Assembly: GCA_022829145.1 (NCBI GenBank)
Contig: CM040755.1
Location: 13,269,063-13,333,062, forward strand
Direction: 5' to 3'
DNA: 64,000 nucleotides
Origin: Albula goreensis
Lineage: Eukaryota; Chordata; Actinopteri; Albuliformes; Albulidae
The position numbers were made by a program, and so were the translations under genes. The notes under the pieces were generated by a model. The model did no database searches, was not told the DNA's origin, and saw only the letters and a program-made list of their open reading frames with translations. Positions 25,170 to 36,809 of the stretch are shown here, piece after piece (the stretch's first letter is position 1; each line of letters opens with the position of its first letter).

Positions 25170-28100
25170 GGTCATAGCACTCATCACATTATACTTCAGA
25201 AAGTCTTTGGCCAGATCACTGAAGTCTGGTAACTAAATACAGCCAGGCAGATTCAGGGCTCAGCTAACGATGGAGATGAGTCTTCTGGCATAGCTGACAC
25301 ATGGAAACAAAAGTAAACTCTCTGTGAGCACTAGACAGGTCAAATAGACAACACATTCCTTGACGCTAGGCCCACTCACTGCACCTCATTCAGCTCAGAC
25401 TGACTGCAGTGGTGTTAAGTTACAGTGTGGAAGTTTACATCACTCCTTAAGACTAGATGAAATGAGGTCAATGGGACTAGACATGGTTAGCATTGTTCTT
25501 ACAGCTACAGTTGGAGTGGTTTCTCCCTCAGCATCAGAAGGCTTTTTGTACAGACCCAGTTAGGTTGGTGGCCAAATAAATAATTGAATTATAGTTTCCT
25601 CAAGTTTAAAAAGTCAGCCTTGCTGCTGAGCTGAGAACTCAGGTGTCATAGTGTGTTGTTAGTGTTGATTGCAAGTCAGCAGAAGGAGAACTGGGAAAAG
25701 TTACGAGCAAGGGGACTGCCAATTTGGAAAAGCTAAAAGAAGCTGATCTAAAACTTGTGCAAAACTTGTGAATGTGGGCAAAAACATGTTAAGGAATTCA
25801 ATACAATGATTGTCAGTGAAGTCATTATCTCACTAAAAGGTAGAGGTTGTATCTGCCTTTCTGTAGCATTGTTGAAGTGTATTCCTCTAGTAGCAGCCAT
25901 TCTCACAGCATATTTAGGCTGTGTTCGTAAAGCAAAGCACCATCACATTTTTGGTTGTGGAAACTTGACTTCTTATTAAATGTTTTTGATGAGGCAGTAT
26001 AATTCACAAGTATCCTTAGCAGAACAGAACAGAGTATTTGCTGAATCTGCATTATCATTACCTAACATGCATTAAGCAAAAGGCTGTTAAATGAATGTGT
26101 TTCTACAACATGGGAGAAATTTAAGAACCATTTGGAAAGTTCTAATTCATTTCCAAAGGTAAATGCAAACTCTTCCCCAGTGAGCATTATTTGGTTATAA
26201 GCAGCAACATATTTATCGACGTAAAAGAAGATATGTCTGCCAGCATCACTTAATCAAAGCCGTACCAAAGACAATGAATGAAATATGAATGCACTGATGG
26301 TGGCACACCTGGTACTCATTATGTATCTCTTACCTCAAGGATAAGTCAAACATATGCAAACTCAAGGCATGAAAACAGAAACAATTTGAAAGCTGAAGTG
26401 AAATCACAAGAAATAGATATTTGGACTTAGCTATAGCATTGATCTCATTGAACTGTCTGAAGTCTTTCTGTAAGGACTCCTGGTATATCTACTTTCAGTG
26501 ACATTTTCTGCATTGGGGCCAAAACTCCAGCAAAAAAAAAAAAAAAAAAACCATGGTCACATAGAGCACAGCAAAAGAACAAATCAAGAGCCGCAAGCAC
26601 AAGCTAGTCCCTATAGTCTTAACATTTCAGGTTTGTGCCTGGGATATGTCACTAGCCGTCTATGACAGGGGAGTTTATAGCATATGATTGGCTCTGTCTT
26701 GCTGTTGGTAGGGTAGGTCCAAGTCAGCCAATGTTCCCCAGGTTAGCTCTGCATTATCTCTTCTCAATACCACACCAGGCGCCCTCGGGCCCCCAGCTGT
26801 CATCAGTGAGAGATATGCCTCTCCTGCAATCCACACTGGAACCCCTGCAGTAATATATGGACTGAAGTATGGCAAACAGTCACCAGCACACAAGTGTTTC
26901 AAAACAGCAGTACATTCACTTCAGTCCTGCTGAGTGTGGAGATGAAAAAGCAGAGGATGAGTTAAAACTGAGAATGAGGTGGAACACTTTTAAAGAAATA
27001 AGGTGGGTTTCTTTAGCCACAAAGAAATATCCTTCGCCTCTCATATTCATATCAGGTTTTGTTACATTAATTGTTCATTCAAACAAATTACATCTTATTA
27101 TCAATGTCACAAAAATAATTTTCCATTCAAAGCTTGCTGTATCCCAACTGTCTTTTTCAATTATTTATTGGGCACAAACTTTGAATATCTCACTCATCAG
27201 CAAATATATAGCTCCACATTACAACACTTAACACTACTACTAACTCTACATAACTTCTCAAAATGGCTAACTCAAACATCAATGCTTTATTCTAAATTGT
27301 TACAAATGTGTGTACATCTTTAAGTAAAATCTTGTCACTTGATATCCCCACATCTTTTTAGCATGTTGGTTTTGGCATACCTTACAGGCATTAGATTCCT
27401 TGGTGGATTAACGATATGGGCTGTTATACTGTTTAAAAAAAAAGAAAGAAACAAATTCACCTAAATTGCACCAGCATTAAACCAACACTTCTTTGTCTTT
27501 TATCTATCTTCATATTACATCCCTATCATTTGTTGCCACATCAATTTCCTTCTAAAAATAAACATAGAGTAACACAACACTTTTGTTTTGCAATTTCAGC
27601 TCAATGAATGACACTTTCTAAATTAAATTTTCAAGGTATTTTGTATAAATGTAATGTCTTCACAGAAAGTCATGTTTCCCTTAAATGTTTTTTTCTCAGT
27701 AAAATAGATATATGATCCTGTATGTCTGTTTAAAATTGAAATTGGGGAACATAGTTTTCCATAACTGTTGACAAAGCTAAAAGGACATCAAGCTTTTAAG
27801 TAGCTTTATTATGTTCACATTATCCCCTCCATTCTGAAATGAGAATTCACACTAATGGAAACATCACCTCTGACAAAGTATGAAGAGCTTCACCTTTAAT
27901 ATTAAGACATGAATTTGTTTAGAGGAAATGGGATTGATTTGAACTATAAGTATGAAGCTACACACAGATACACATATGCACACAGGGGTTTCCAAGGATA
28001 ATCACATGGATGTAAAAGGATGAAAAAGTTCAGTTTTTTTATTATTCATCCCAATTTAATAACCTACAACAATGAATAATTCAATATCAAACATTGATCC

Positions 28101-30765
28101 ATTTTATGAACTTTCATTTTCCCATGCTTTGTCTGAGTAAAACATTAAGCAGGTTTAATGTGGATTTGTGTCCACCTGCAAACCTCCACTTTGCCTTGGG
28201 TCATAATAAAAGTAAACAAATACAGTTGGCCTTTTAATCACACAAACAGCTTTCCCTGCGATCCCTGCACTCTCACCAGCATGTGAAATCCTCCCCAGGT
28301 CCTGCTTCAGGGTCCCAGGCTGTACTGTTTGGATTAGTGCCATTTTATCAGTTGGGTGTGATGAGGCTCAGAGTCCGACACTCAGTCATTCACAATGACA
28401 GAAAAACAGAACACCACATTTAGTGTTTGAGGACACTTTTACCTGCATATGTGAGCTTCAGACAAACATGGCACAAATGCATCCCTGTTGAAAACATTGC
28501 TATTTATGATTTTAAGGAGACAGCGATTGGGCATTATCACCCTTTGATAAAACATGGCAGAGACTTACATGACATGCAGGTCTTTTGTTCATTTGTCAAT
28601 ATCCCTAAAACTGAAGACTCATTTTAGATAAATTAAAACAATAATTAATAAAAACAGAAAAGGATCTTTATTATTTATGCTCTTATGATAATGGTGTTCG
28701 TACTGTACAGCAAATGGTCCTCTCACACAGACCACTGTGCTGAGGTTTAAAAAGAAGATATCTCTGTGTTATTTATATTCAGAATTCAGTAGATAGATTC
28801 CTGAGACCAGCAATCCTTCCCAGATGACTGGTGGAACTCCTATAGACCTATATCAGAAAATTACCTATATGTTTTCGTCCACAGACAACCAAATAAATTC
28901 TATTTTATGGTCATCATCCCATTATAATCTGGAAACATTAAAGCATTAGTTAATCCAACTATAGCTCATGATAAAAAAGTCAATTGAAATTGTTGGTATA
29001 TAATAACTGTAGCATAATTGCTGAAGATAAGTGCAGGCCTTTGAATGGTGCCAAATAATTGAATGTTCTAAATCGAAAGGAGACAATGTAATCTTTGGAG
29101 ACTCAAGGCAAATCTATAAAATTTGTCTGCTAAAACATACATTTATGGATGTGTGAAATCAAGTTCTCAGTTCAAAATAGAGTTCTGGCCATAAGCGAAT
29201 CACTTTTTAATGACTCAGGGCTTTGTAAGCCCAATTCATTGGTAGATAAGTCCGAGAATTTCTGTCACACATCAGAAATCCATTGAATAACTAAAATAAT
29301 AGCAAAGACCTACATATATAAAAAACATTTTTAAAATATTTAAGGAAGTCAAATGTAAGTCTCTGTAGGTAGGTCTGTGTGAAGTTTTCTAATTTGCATG
29401 ACAAAAAGAGAACACAGAGGCATCTGAACATAAAGGTTTATAACCCAAGCCCACTGAAACTTCTAACAGAAACTACAGCATGGAATTAAGTATAAAATAA
29501 TGTATCATTGATATTTTCCCTCCGTTGTCTTCTGTAAAGTGAAACGTATTCTGAGGAACAATAGCTATATTTAAAAACTTTACAAATGTATCCTTCTGCC
29601 TGCCATGACAGGACAGCCCAGCTGTTTAACAAACAAGGGAAGGAAACACAATGCCTCCTCTTTTGCCACCTTCGGCAAAGGGCACAGCCATGCATCCACT
29701 GCAGGAGTGATTTAGGATATAGATGATGCAAGTCCCACAGCACGCTTCCTCAAACAAGCTATCACAAGGATGGCAGAAAAGTCATTCCATTAATTTAAGA
29801 GGGGGAAAAGTAATAAGGATACATTTTATAAATGTCACAATTACTACAGATCTCAAAGATACGTACATAAATGTATGATAATATGAACAAATAGCTTGTA
29901 GGAATGAGAAGATAATAACAAGTGGATGAAATAAGAAGAATATTATTCATTAAAACAGCATTCCATCATATTTTATTTTGTGCAGTACTTTATCTTAAAA
30001 TTTACACAGCGAAATTATACCAAAAGCAATATTAATAAGTTAAGTCAGGTTTAAAAGAACACCATGTTGTATTTATATGCTCTGGAGGTTCCAGTGTCAT
30101 TCCTTAACAATGTCACCGTACAACGGTATTGAAATGAGATATAAAAATACATTCAGACAATATAGGTAGTACTCTACATCCTACAGAGTATCCAGCACTA
30201 CATCAAGCTATGCGTTGAACATGGGATCTCTGCCTCTACTCCATGATCTGCCAAGCTGCTCCACATTTTACCAGCTTACTATATATAACTGATACAATTC
30301 ACAGTGCAGTGACATGCAACGGCTGAGGGTCCCCACTGAAAATGGCTAAACTGGCAGGAAAACACTTTTGCTGATCACTGGTGTGACATGCAATTTCAGC
30401 AATACTAAAGAGATAGCACAGATAGCACAGCATATTAACATGTAGCAACCTTATCAGCATAAACCATGGCTGTCAACACAGTGCTTATAGGGCGCTGTAG
30501 AGAACATTATATCCCTGAAGAGCTTTCAGCTCTGCCATTAATACTGTCAGTTTACGCTGAATAGTTTTCAGCCACAACATTTTAACACAGGCAAAAGAAA
30601 CATTAAAAAATAAATCTATTAATTGTTCAGGGGGAAGAGGACCTAATGTAAGTGGGAAGATGTATGCAAGGCACATCGATGCTCTTAATTTATATCTTTT
30701 TACTTCCATAAAAGTGATTTTTTTAATATATATTTGATATCAGATCTTTAACACCAAGGCCAAGA
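25170..30765. other. gene-free AT-rich stretch
   Basis: The emptiest part of the window: AT-rich, few GC-rich blocks and only short frames. An A19 run lies at 26532-26550, and a direct duplication GATAGCACA GATAGCACA lies near 30411-30430. Confidence 0.5.
26532..26550. repeat. poly-A run
   Basis: Nineteen consecutive A with no recognised retrocopy upstream. Confidence 0.9.
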
Positions 30766-30769
30766 TTCA

Positions 30770-31000
30770 ATCAAATGCACTTCGTCTCTTTAAGGGATTA
30801 AGCTATTCAATCAAGCCAAACAAAATTTTCCCAAATAAATCAGGCAACATATCTCAATTAAGTGTGATTAATGTATCTCTTATAGTCAGTGAAAAAGACC
30901 CTGCTGCACGGTTACCTGCCATAACTAGAGGTCTACATTAGTCAGGAAACAATCAAGCTCCAATGAGACACAGGCACAGGAAAGTCACAGGCAAATGACC
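30770..31000. promoter_or_regulatory. candidate conserved non-coding element
   Basis: Dense homeodomain and TCF-like words: TTAAGTGTGATTAATG, GGGATTAAGC (OTX/PITX-like TAAGC) and repeated CAATCAAG. There is no low-complexity sequence and no coding frame. Confidence 0.28.
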
Positions 31001-31009
31001 AAACAGAGT

Positions 31010-31890
31010 CATTTCATAGGGATATTCCACTGTATTTTTTTAATTTTAATTTTTGTTGTTTCACTTACTCCTAAAGTAACAAATTACCATCAACCTTGTG
31101 CCAGTTCCCAGCTTTGTTCCAATGACCAGATGGTGAAATTAGATTCCATTGAGTAACGGCATAGCCATTTGCTTGCACTTTCCCAGCAGCTAAAATGATT
31201 CAAAGCAAAGAACCAACATGAAGACGATGATGCTGCTCGAGTCCTGTATGTCCTGATTGGCTGGACATCTGCAGGCTCATGAATCAGGCATATAAGTATG
31301 TTAACTTTGTGCTCCTCTGATGGAAAAGGCAATATGTGAGTGGCATCCCTCAATTTACTTTACATTTAAATTAAGTTCACTTAAGTTTTCATGTTATGTG
31401 TTAGATGTTTTTCAAATGCTAAATCCAGCTTGATGTACACATCTCCATAGAAAATGAACTGAAAGAAATCACACCATGGCAAAATAGATTACTGCTACAC
31501 CAAAACAGTATTCTAGCATCGTGGTACCATAAAATGAATGTATGCATGAATGAATAAACGCATAATTACAATCATTCAAACATATACAGAAACATAAAAA
31601 ACAAACCTTAATTTGAAAGTCAAATGTCCTACCTCTTGTTGTGAGCCAGAATTTCCTGACCATACATTATCCTGTTTTTTGTTCTTGTGAACATAAGGTT
31701 GGTTTTTTTAATCCAAATTTAATTAATGCTCTGTTTGATTGAATTGCATGTGCCATGAAAGAGACTAAGTACATTTAATGAAATGCTGGCCCAAGTCTTC
31801 TTTCGTCTGGGACTGTGATCAATATTGTCAGGTTTCACTGAGACAGACAGATAGACAGTGACAGTTAGTGATCTGAAGTTTTGTCTGTTC
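31010..31890. other. gene-free stretch
   Basis: Chance frames only. A short GACAGACAGATAGACAG run lies near 31841-31857. Confidence 0.4.
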
Positions 31891-31894
31891 CATT

Positions 31895-32030
31895 TGATCT
31901 TTTAATTCTGCCATTGGGGCTGAATGAAACAACCCAGCCTTTTATCTATTAGAGCTCATTTTCAGGTTGCGTTTACATCAAATTAATCTCTCTTCTGAGA
32001 TTAATAAAGTATATTCAGTTGGATTGCTAA
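31895..32030. promoter_or_regulatory. candidate conserved non-coding element with palindrome
   Basis: The block contains a perfect inverted repeat, ATTAATCTC (31982-31990), six bases, GAGATTAAT (31997-32005). The paired TAATCT cores match the bicoid/OTX-class homeodomain consensus. Upstream sequence is non-repetitive with ATTAGAGCTC. Function is inferred. Confidence 0.3.
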
Positions 32031-32034
32031 AGTT

Positions 32035-32995
32035 CAATGTCAAAATTCATACCCATTTCATATATGACATGTGAAAATCTCATCCTAAAGACTTTAACCC
32101 CAACATCTTTCCAAACCAAAAGTACTGGCAATCCCTAAAGAAGAGTTTCAAGGGGAGGAAACAAACTCTGATAACTCTAAGACTAAATATCAGATTGTAG
32201 ATTTGACACATCATTAAAATGATTCCCCAGTTGAGGTTCATTTGCATAGTGTTAATGCTGTGAGACATTGTGCTGCTGATTACCCCAAAAACCTCAAATG
32301 TGACAAAATTGCACAGCCTCACATATACACAGACAGCAATAGAATCTGGTGTTTCTCCCTGGGTAGAACAGAAGCCTTGTTCAGCATGAAAATCCAAAGT
32401 GATTATCGAAATTAGGCATCACAGAATGGACCACACTACTGCACTCCCAATGTCTGTCAGGCTGAATGTGTACCATGCATGAAAATGTTAGTCCTTGTAT
32501 TTTTTACAGTGTTGCCAGTGTGTTACGTTGAAAAGAATGGACTGCTGTTGAATGGACTGATATGTTGGTGGAGCATAAAGTCTGTGGAAAGTGCAAAATA
32601 TTCCTTAATTTCCTGTTTTCTCCAGTTATCTCTTTGCATCATATTGCAGCATCGCTGGATCATATGGCAGGAAAATGAAGTATCAAAAAGAATCAAACAC
32701 TGGAGACCTTGTATTTGCCCCTCAGGTCTTGTGCCCCAAGCCAAATGAATGGCAGCTAAAAATATTACCCCTGTCATTACGGACATCACAGTGAGACTAA
32801 ACTAAGTACTTCATAAACTACCTTTATTGCATCCGCATTACAACACCACAATATGCTAAAAGCACAGACGGAATGATTGAGAGTGTGTAACAGCCCACCA
32901 TATTGCCAACTCTCTTTATTTGGTCTTAATACATTATTAATAGCAACATTTTCTTCATAGCAAAGGCTCTGGCTGTGCTGCTTAAGGCTTAACAA
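32035..32995. other. gene-free stretch
   Basis: Overlapping chance frames on both strands between 32080 and 32790. No exon-like block. Confidence 0.4.
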
Positions 32996-32999
32996 TTCT

Positions 33000-33215
33000 A
33001 AAGTATAGTTATTCCCAGGACAAAGGAGCGGGAAAACACAGCCAGGGCCAAATAAACCCTGGACAGCGCACAGGAATAAGCCTGTCAGTTTTCATTAACA
33101 CACGCCAGTGGATTTATCAGGATTTTCAGTGCTCACACAGCGATACTATCACTTTCTGCATGGTGTCATCCTAATGCCTGCCGCAATGTTTATAATGAAT
33201 CATCTACGTAAAACC
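33000..33215. promoter_or_regulatory. candidate conserved non-coding element
   Basis: A GC-richer block between AT-rich flanks, with GCCAAATAAACCC (forkhead-like), CAGTTTTCATTAAC and GTGGATTTATCAGG words. No coding frame. The call rests on texture. Confidence 0.27.
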
Positions 33216-33267
33216 CAAAACAGGGTACAAAAGACATGAGTGTAACAATGGAGGTGAGAGGAGAGAT

Positions 33268-33291
33268 GGGAATGGGAGGAGGGGTGGGGGG
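33268..33291 (+). other. G-quadruplex motif
   Basis: Four G runs on the plus strand separated by AAT, AGGA and T satisfy the canonical rule. It lies about 120 bp before a long TG repeat. Confidence 0.75.
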
Positions 33292-33409
33292 TGGTGGTAG
33301 AGCTGGGATTATATTTCTATGTAGGATACGCTCCCTGTTTTTGTGAGCCTATACTAATGGCAAGGCAGCTGCATAAACTTAAACATGCTTTAACAGCATC
33401 CAGAAAGCT

Positions 33410-33413
<4 letters not shown>

Positions 33414-33494
<81 letters not shown>

Positions 33495-33504
33495 TTTTTT
33501 TTTT
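33414..33504. repeat. (TG)n microsatellite ending in TATA and poly-T
   Basis: About 75 bp of pure TG, then TATATA, then an 11-T run. The Cys-Val and His-Thr repeat frames over it are artefacts. Confidence 0.96.
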
Positions 33505-33969
33505 GGTGGAACTAATCTGTTGTGTCGGGCTACTCACACTGCATGATCCATTTTTCAGCAGGAGCAAAGACTGCTGGGCTCCAGAACAGGAAAGCTTATA
33601 GATTTTACTCTGACTCCCTTTGATCCAAGGGGTGTAGCATGGCAGTGAATTCAACACTGCAGCCACAACACCGATAGATCCAAGTCAATCATGTCACTCT
33701 GTGATGTTGCCAGGACACTCCACACAAACTCACATCCATGTCGCTATGAGGAAGCTGAGGCACACGGAGGAAAAACGAACATATTACAGTTTAATACATA
33801 CACAGATTTATATAAATTAATGTGCTCCATTGATGTGTTGCACTTTCTGGGTGATGCCAGAAATTCTCTGAGCCATTTAGCCTATGTAAAATAAAGAAAC
33901 AGTGTTAAAGTTGCCATGTTTGTTTGTTGTTGAAAAAAAAAGTTTATTTGAATGTGTATGTTTAAATTC

Positions 33970-34007
33970 TGTTTGTTTGTTTGTTTGTTTGTTTACTTGT
34001 TTGTTTT
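33970..34007. repeat. (TTTG)n microsatellite
   Basis: About nine TTTG units with one substituted unit (TTAC). It lies directly upstream of the candidate LTR. Confidence 0.92.
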
Positions 34008-34030
34008 AATTAAAGGTTAAGCATCTCACC

Positions 34031-34538
34031 TGTGGGTTAAAGCAGCATGTAGGGACAGAACACGCAAAAGAGGGGCATGCCCTAAAATGAGTTTATATGA
34101 CTTATGGGAAATGTTGTTTCCAGCGGTGAATGAAAGGGGATAAGTTCTTTTGGTGATACCTTGTTTTGTTGTGGAGCTGCGATTATAAATACAAGAAATC
34201 ATTTTGTTTTAAAATATGGAACTAGAAGATGAGAAGGAAAACTGCTTGAATGCATGCTTTTTGCCCTTAATTGATTTTTGTAATGATTAAGAAGTGGATG
34301 AGTCCAGGGCAGGGCTAATGCTATTTAAAAGCTGAGCTGCTCTCAGCTGGGGGGACGGAACGGACGGAATGGACAGTCGGATGGACGGACAGACAATTCC
34401 CCTATGTCTGTTCTGCTTTCATTTTTGAATAGTTGTTTGTTTATTACTTTATTCTTGTAGAGCACAAATAAATGTCTCATCTACTTCATCCCAAATACTT
34501 TTGCCACCACCTGTTTCTGCTCGTCATCCTGTGACACA
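34031..34538 (+). mobile_element. candidate solo LTR
   Basis: A 508-bp block begins TGTGGGTTAA and ends CTGTGACACA, the TG...CA ends usual for LTRs. Inside, in order, are a TATA-like TATTTAAAAG at 34322-34331, a GGAC-rich run at 34353-34394, an AATAAA polyadenylation word at 34467-34472, and a short tail. This is the usual U3, promoter, R, poly-A signal and U5 order at plausible distances. No reverse transcriptase or integrase reading frame flanks it, so it would be a solo LTR. I could not find a clean target-site duplication, and the family is not identified. It could instead be another promoter-bearing repeat or a chance arrangement. Confidence 0.35.
34353..34394. repeat. degenerate (GGAC)n repeat
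   Basis: About ten GGAC/GGAA-like units after the TATA-like word of the candidate LTR. Confidence 0.7.
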
Positions 34539-34544
34539 CTCCCC

Positions 34545-34780
34545 TTAGCAAACATACAGGCCCCAATGCTATCTTTCCAGAATTCAGAATTGTACTGGAA
34601 TTTGCAAGTGTTACCGTGTTGTTTTTCAAACAAACACACCAAGGTTCTACATTAAGACCAACGTCTGTTGTTCTGACATGGAACATCTGTACATTAAGCG
34701 GAATGCTAAATTAATAAAGGCAGGTAGCAGTTTTTACCTAAACAGTTGCCTTAATGGAAGGGCCAAGACAGATGGAACTA
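34545..34780. other. gene-free sequence after the candidate LTR
   Basis: No feature is supportable. Confidence 0.35.
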
Positions 34781-34789
34781 TGGCCCTGA

Positions 34790-34960
34790 GCAACAGCTCA
34801 CTCCACTGTTAGCCGTTAAAGCTAATGGAGGGGTCCTGTAATCAGAATTAAAGGGCTTTCGACAGCTGAGCCACTCTGATGGATAACCACATCTGGCAGT
34901 AATAGCAGCTCTGTGCTTTATACTGCAGATAGTGAACTAGATTCTGACCCTTTATCATCT
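34790..34960. promoter_or_regulatory. candidate conserved non-coding element
   Basis: Mixed block with CAGCTGAG and CATCTG E-boxes flanking a GTAATAGC word, plus GTAATCAGAATTAAAGGG. No coding frame. Confidence 0.25.
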
Positions 34961-34969
34961 TGCCAGACT

Positions 34970-36680
34970 ACCATATATCTATTTACAGCAAATAACAGAG
35001 ATCACTCTAAATAAATTGCCTACATTAAGCTGTCCAGTATCAGGACATCTCTTAATGAAAGGCAAAAATGCCTCAGTTATTTCAACAACTGCACATGTAT
35101 ATAGGTTATCTTTTCATTACTACATTATAAAGTACTATCATTATACATTATGGACAGGCATAAAATTAGTGGGTCACTGAACAGTGCGATAAATTAATTT
35201 GTTCATAAATTGATTCTGTAATGAACAATACTGCAATGCACCTGGTTATCAGACTTCAGCAAGAGAAAATGTATTTTACTTTGCTGCAGCTCACTAATTT
35301 TGATTGTACGATATCTGAATTATATAATTATATGTGTACAAATTATGCAAATTACAATTATGCCATTTGCTCAAGCCCAAAACTGGAAAATATTGAAAAA
35401 TGAAGGTAAGGTGGATATTGAACTGATATTTCATATTTAATTTGAACTCCATGTTCTCACACAGTAAACCCTTTAATATGGGAATGTTACTGTGGATAAA
35501 TTACCCCTAAATCAATCTGCCAGAGGCACTATGATTAAATTATTTAAAGTATTAAAATCTTTCTCTGATCAATACAAACCAGAGTAGATCCACATATTTC
35601 ATTAGGATTTGGGAACACAGTGCCCCTGAAAAAGCAGTCATTCCTCTATAAAAATACACATACCCCATAACTATGTTTTGACAAGAACATTTGAGTTCAG
35701 ATTTTTGTACTTTGGGTAAATGTCAAATTATATTGCTTATCTGATTGCTATCAAAATATGGTCTATTGTATTGTTCTGCAATATATAAAGGTGATATTAC
35801 AATGGTTTTGTTTGTGCTGTGAAGCATGTTAGGCTGTTTCACAGTTCTTGTCATGAAATCTACTGTCTTTGACATAGCATCTATTTCTTTGACCGTCATT
35901 TCAATATCATCAGTAAAATTCTTTTGATCTGTTGTGACCAGAGAGCAAAAACACTGCCTATAATTCCACTTATCCAAAGGTGACAATGGAAGGCCTTGCT
36001 AGGGAATGATTGGGGTTAAGCCGGTTTAGTCAGTGTCATCGCTCTATAGCGACCCCTTCAGTTGCTTGGACACTGGCAGATGTTTAAACTGAGTATATGC
36101 TGACTTCATCATCCTCCGACAACATAGGCAGTATGTAATTAGTCATTTACATAAAGGTGGAAAGACGCAAGGACTTTTGAGACATATTTTCATGGCTGCC
36201 ACCTCCTGAGCAGCTTTGTCAGGTCAAACAGTTCAGCGGAGTTTTCCTGGGGAAGTACAGGAAAAAGTACAAACAAATGTATTTAAAAATAACTCAATAT
36301 CATGCAATATATGATTGCCAGATCCAGTTTACATTACACTAAGAAGCAAATGCTTTTCAAACAGCCTTCTTTGAAAGACTGCGATTTATAATATTAACAT
36401 TTTGTGAGGAATGTAAAATGAATGTAAAATGATGAAATTGTGAGTACACTCTGCATTAAAGCATTAAAACTATTGTCTTTGCATGCTGAAGAATTATAAA
36501 TGGAGGACTGTATGATCTGTGACAGTGCAAAAATGCAAAATGAAGCTTTGTTTAGATTACCCTTCCCACACTTCATGGCAAAATACATCCTCACTAGAGG
36601 AGCATCAAGCTCATAGCATGTAGTAATGCGATAATATTCAGGTCCCTCCTCCTCTTAATGATAATGACACACCATTGCTC
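34970..36680. other. gene-free AT-rich stretch
   Basis: Only short frames. The word AATGTAAAATG occurs twice in tandem near 36412-36432. Confidence 0.45.
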
Positions 36681-36684
36681 TTCC

Positions 36685-36800
36685 TGAACAAGCATTGTTT
36701 TTAAGATTCATGCTGTCTGCGCCTCATTAAAGGGGGTTTTATCATTAATACGGCCAGCTTTATTTACATAAATAATCTTAAAATGTCAAGGACACAGCAT
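36685..36800. promoter_or_regulatory. candidate conserved non-coding element
   Basis: Begins with an inverted SOX-like pair, AACAA (36687-36691) and ATTGTT (36694-36699). It continues with CTCATTAAAGGGG, TATCATTAATACGG and TTTACATAAATAA, a dense run of homeodomain and POU-like words. Strong texture for a developmental enhancer. Not proven. Confidence 0.32.
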
Positions 36801-36809
36801 GGAAAGTGT

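Noticed and set aside
25429..25440. GGAAGTTTACAT, shared with Tc1-family inverted repeats
   Set aside because: Only 12 bases match and flanking sequence diverges at once.
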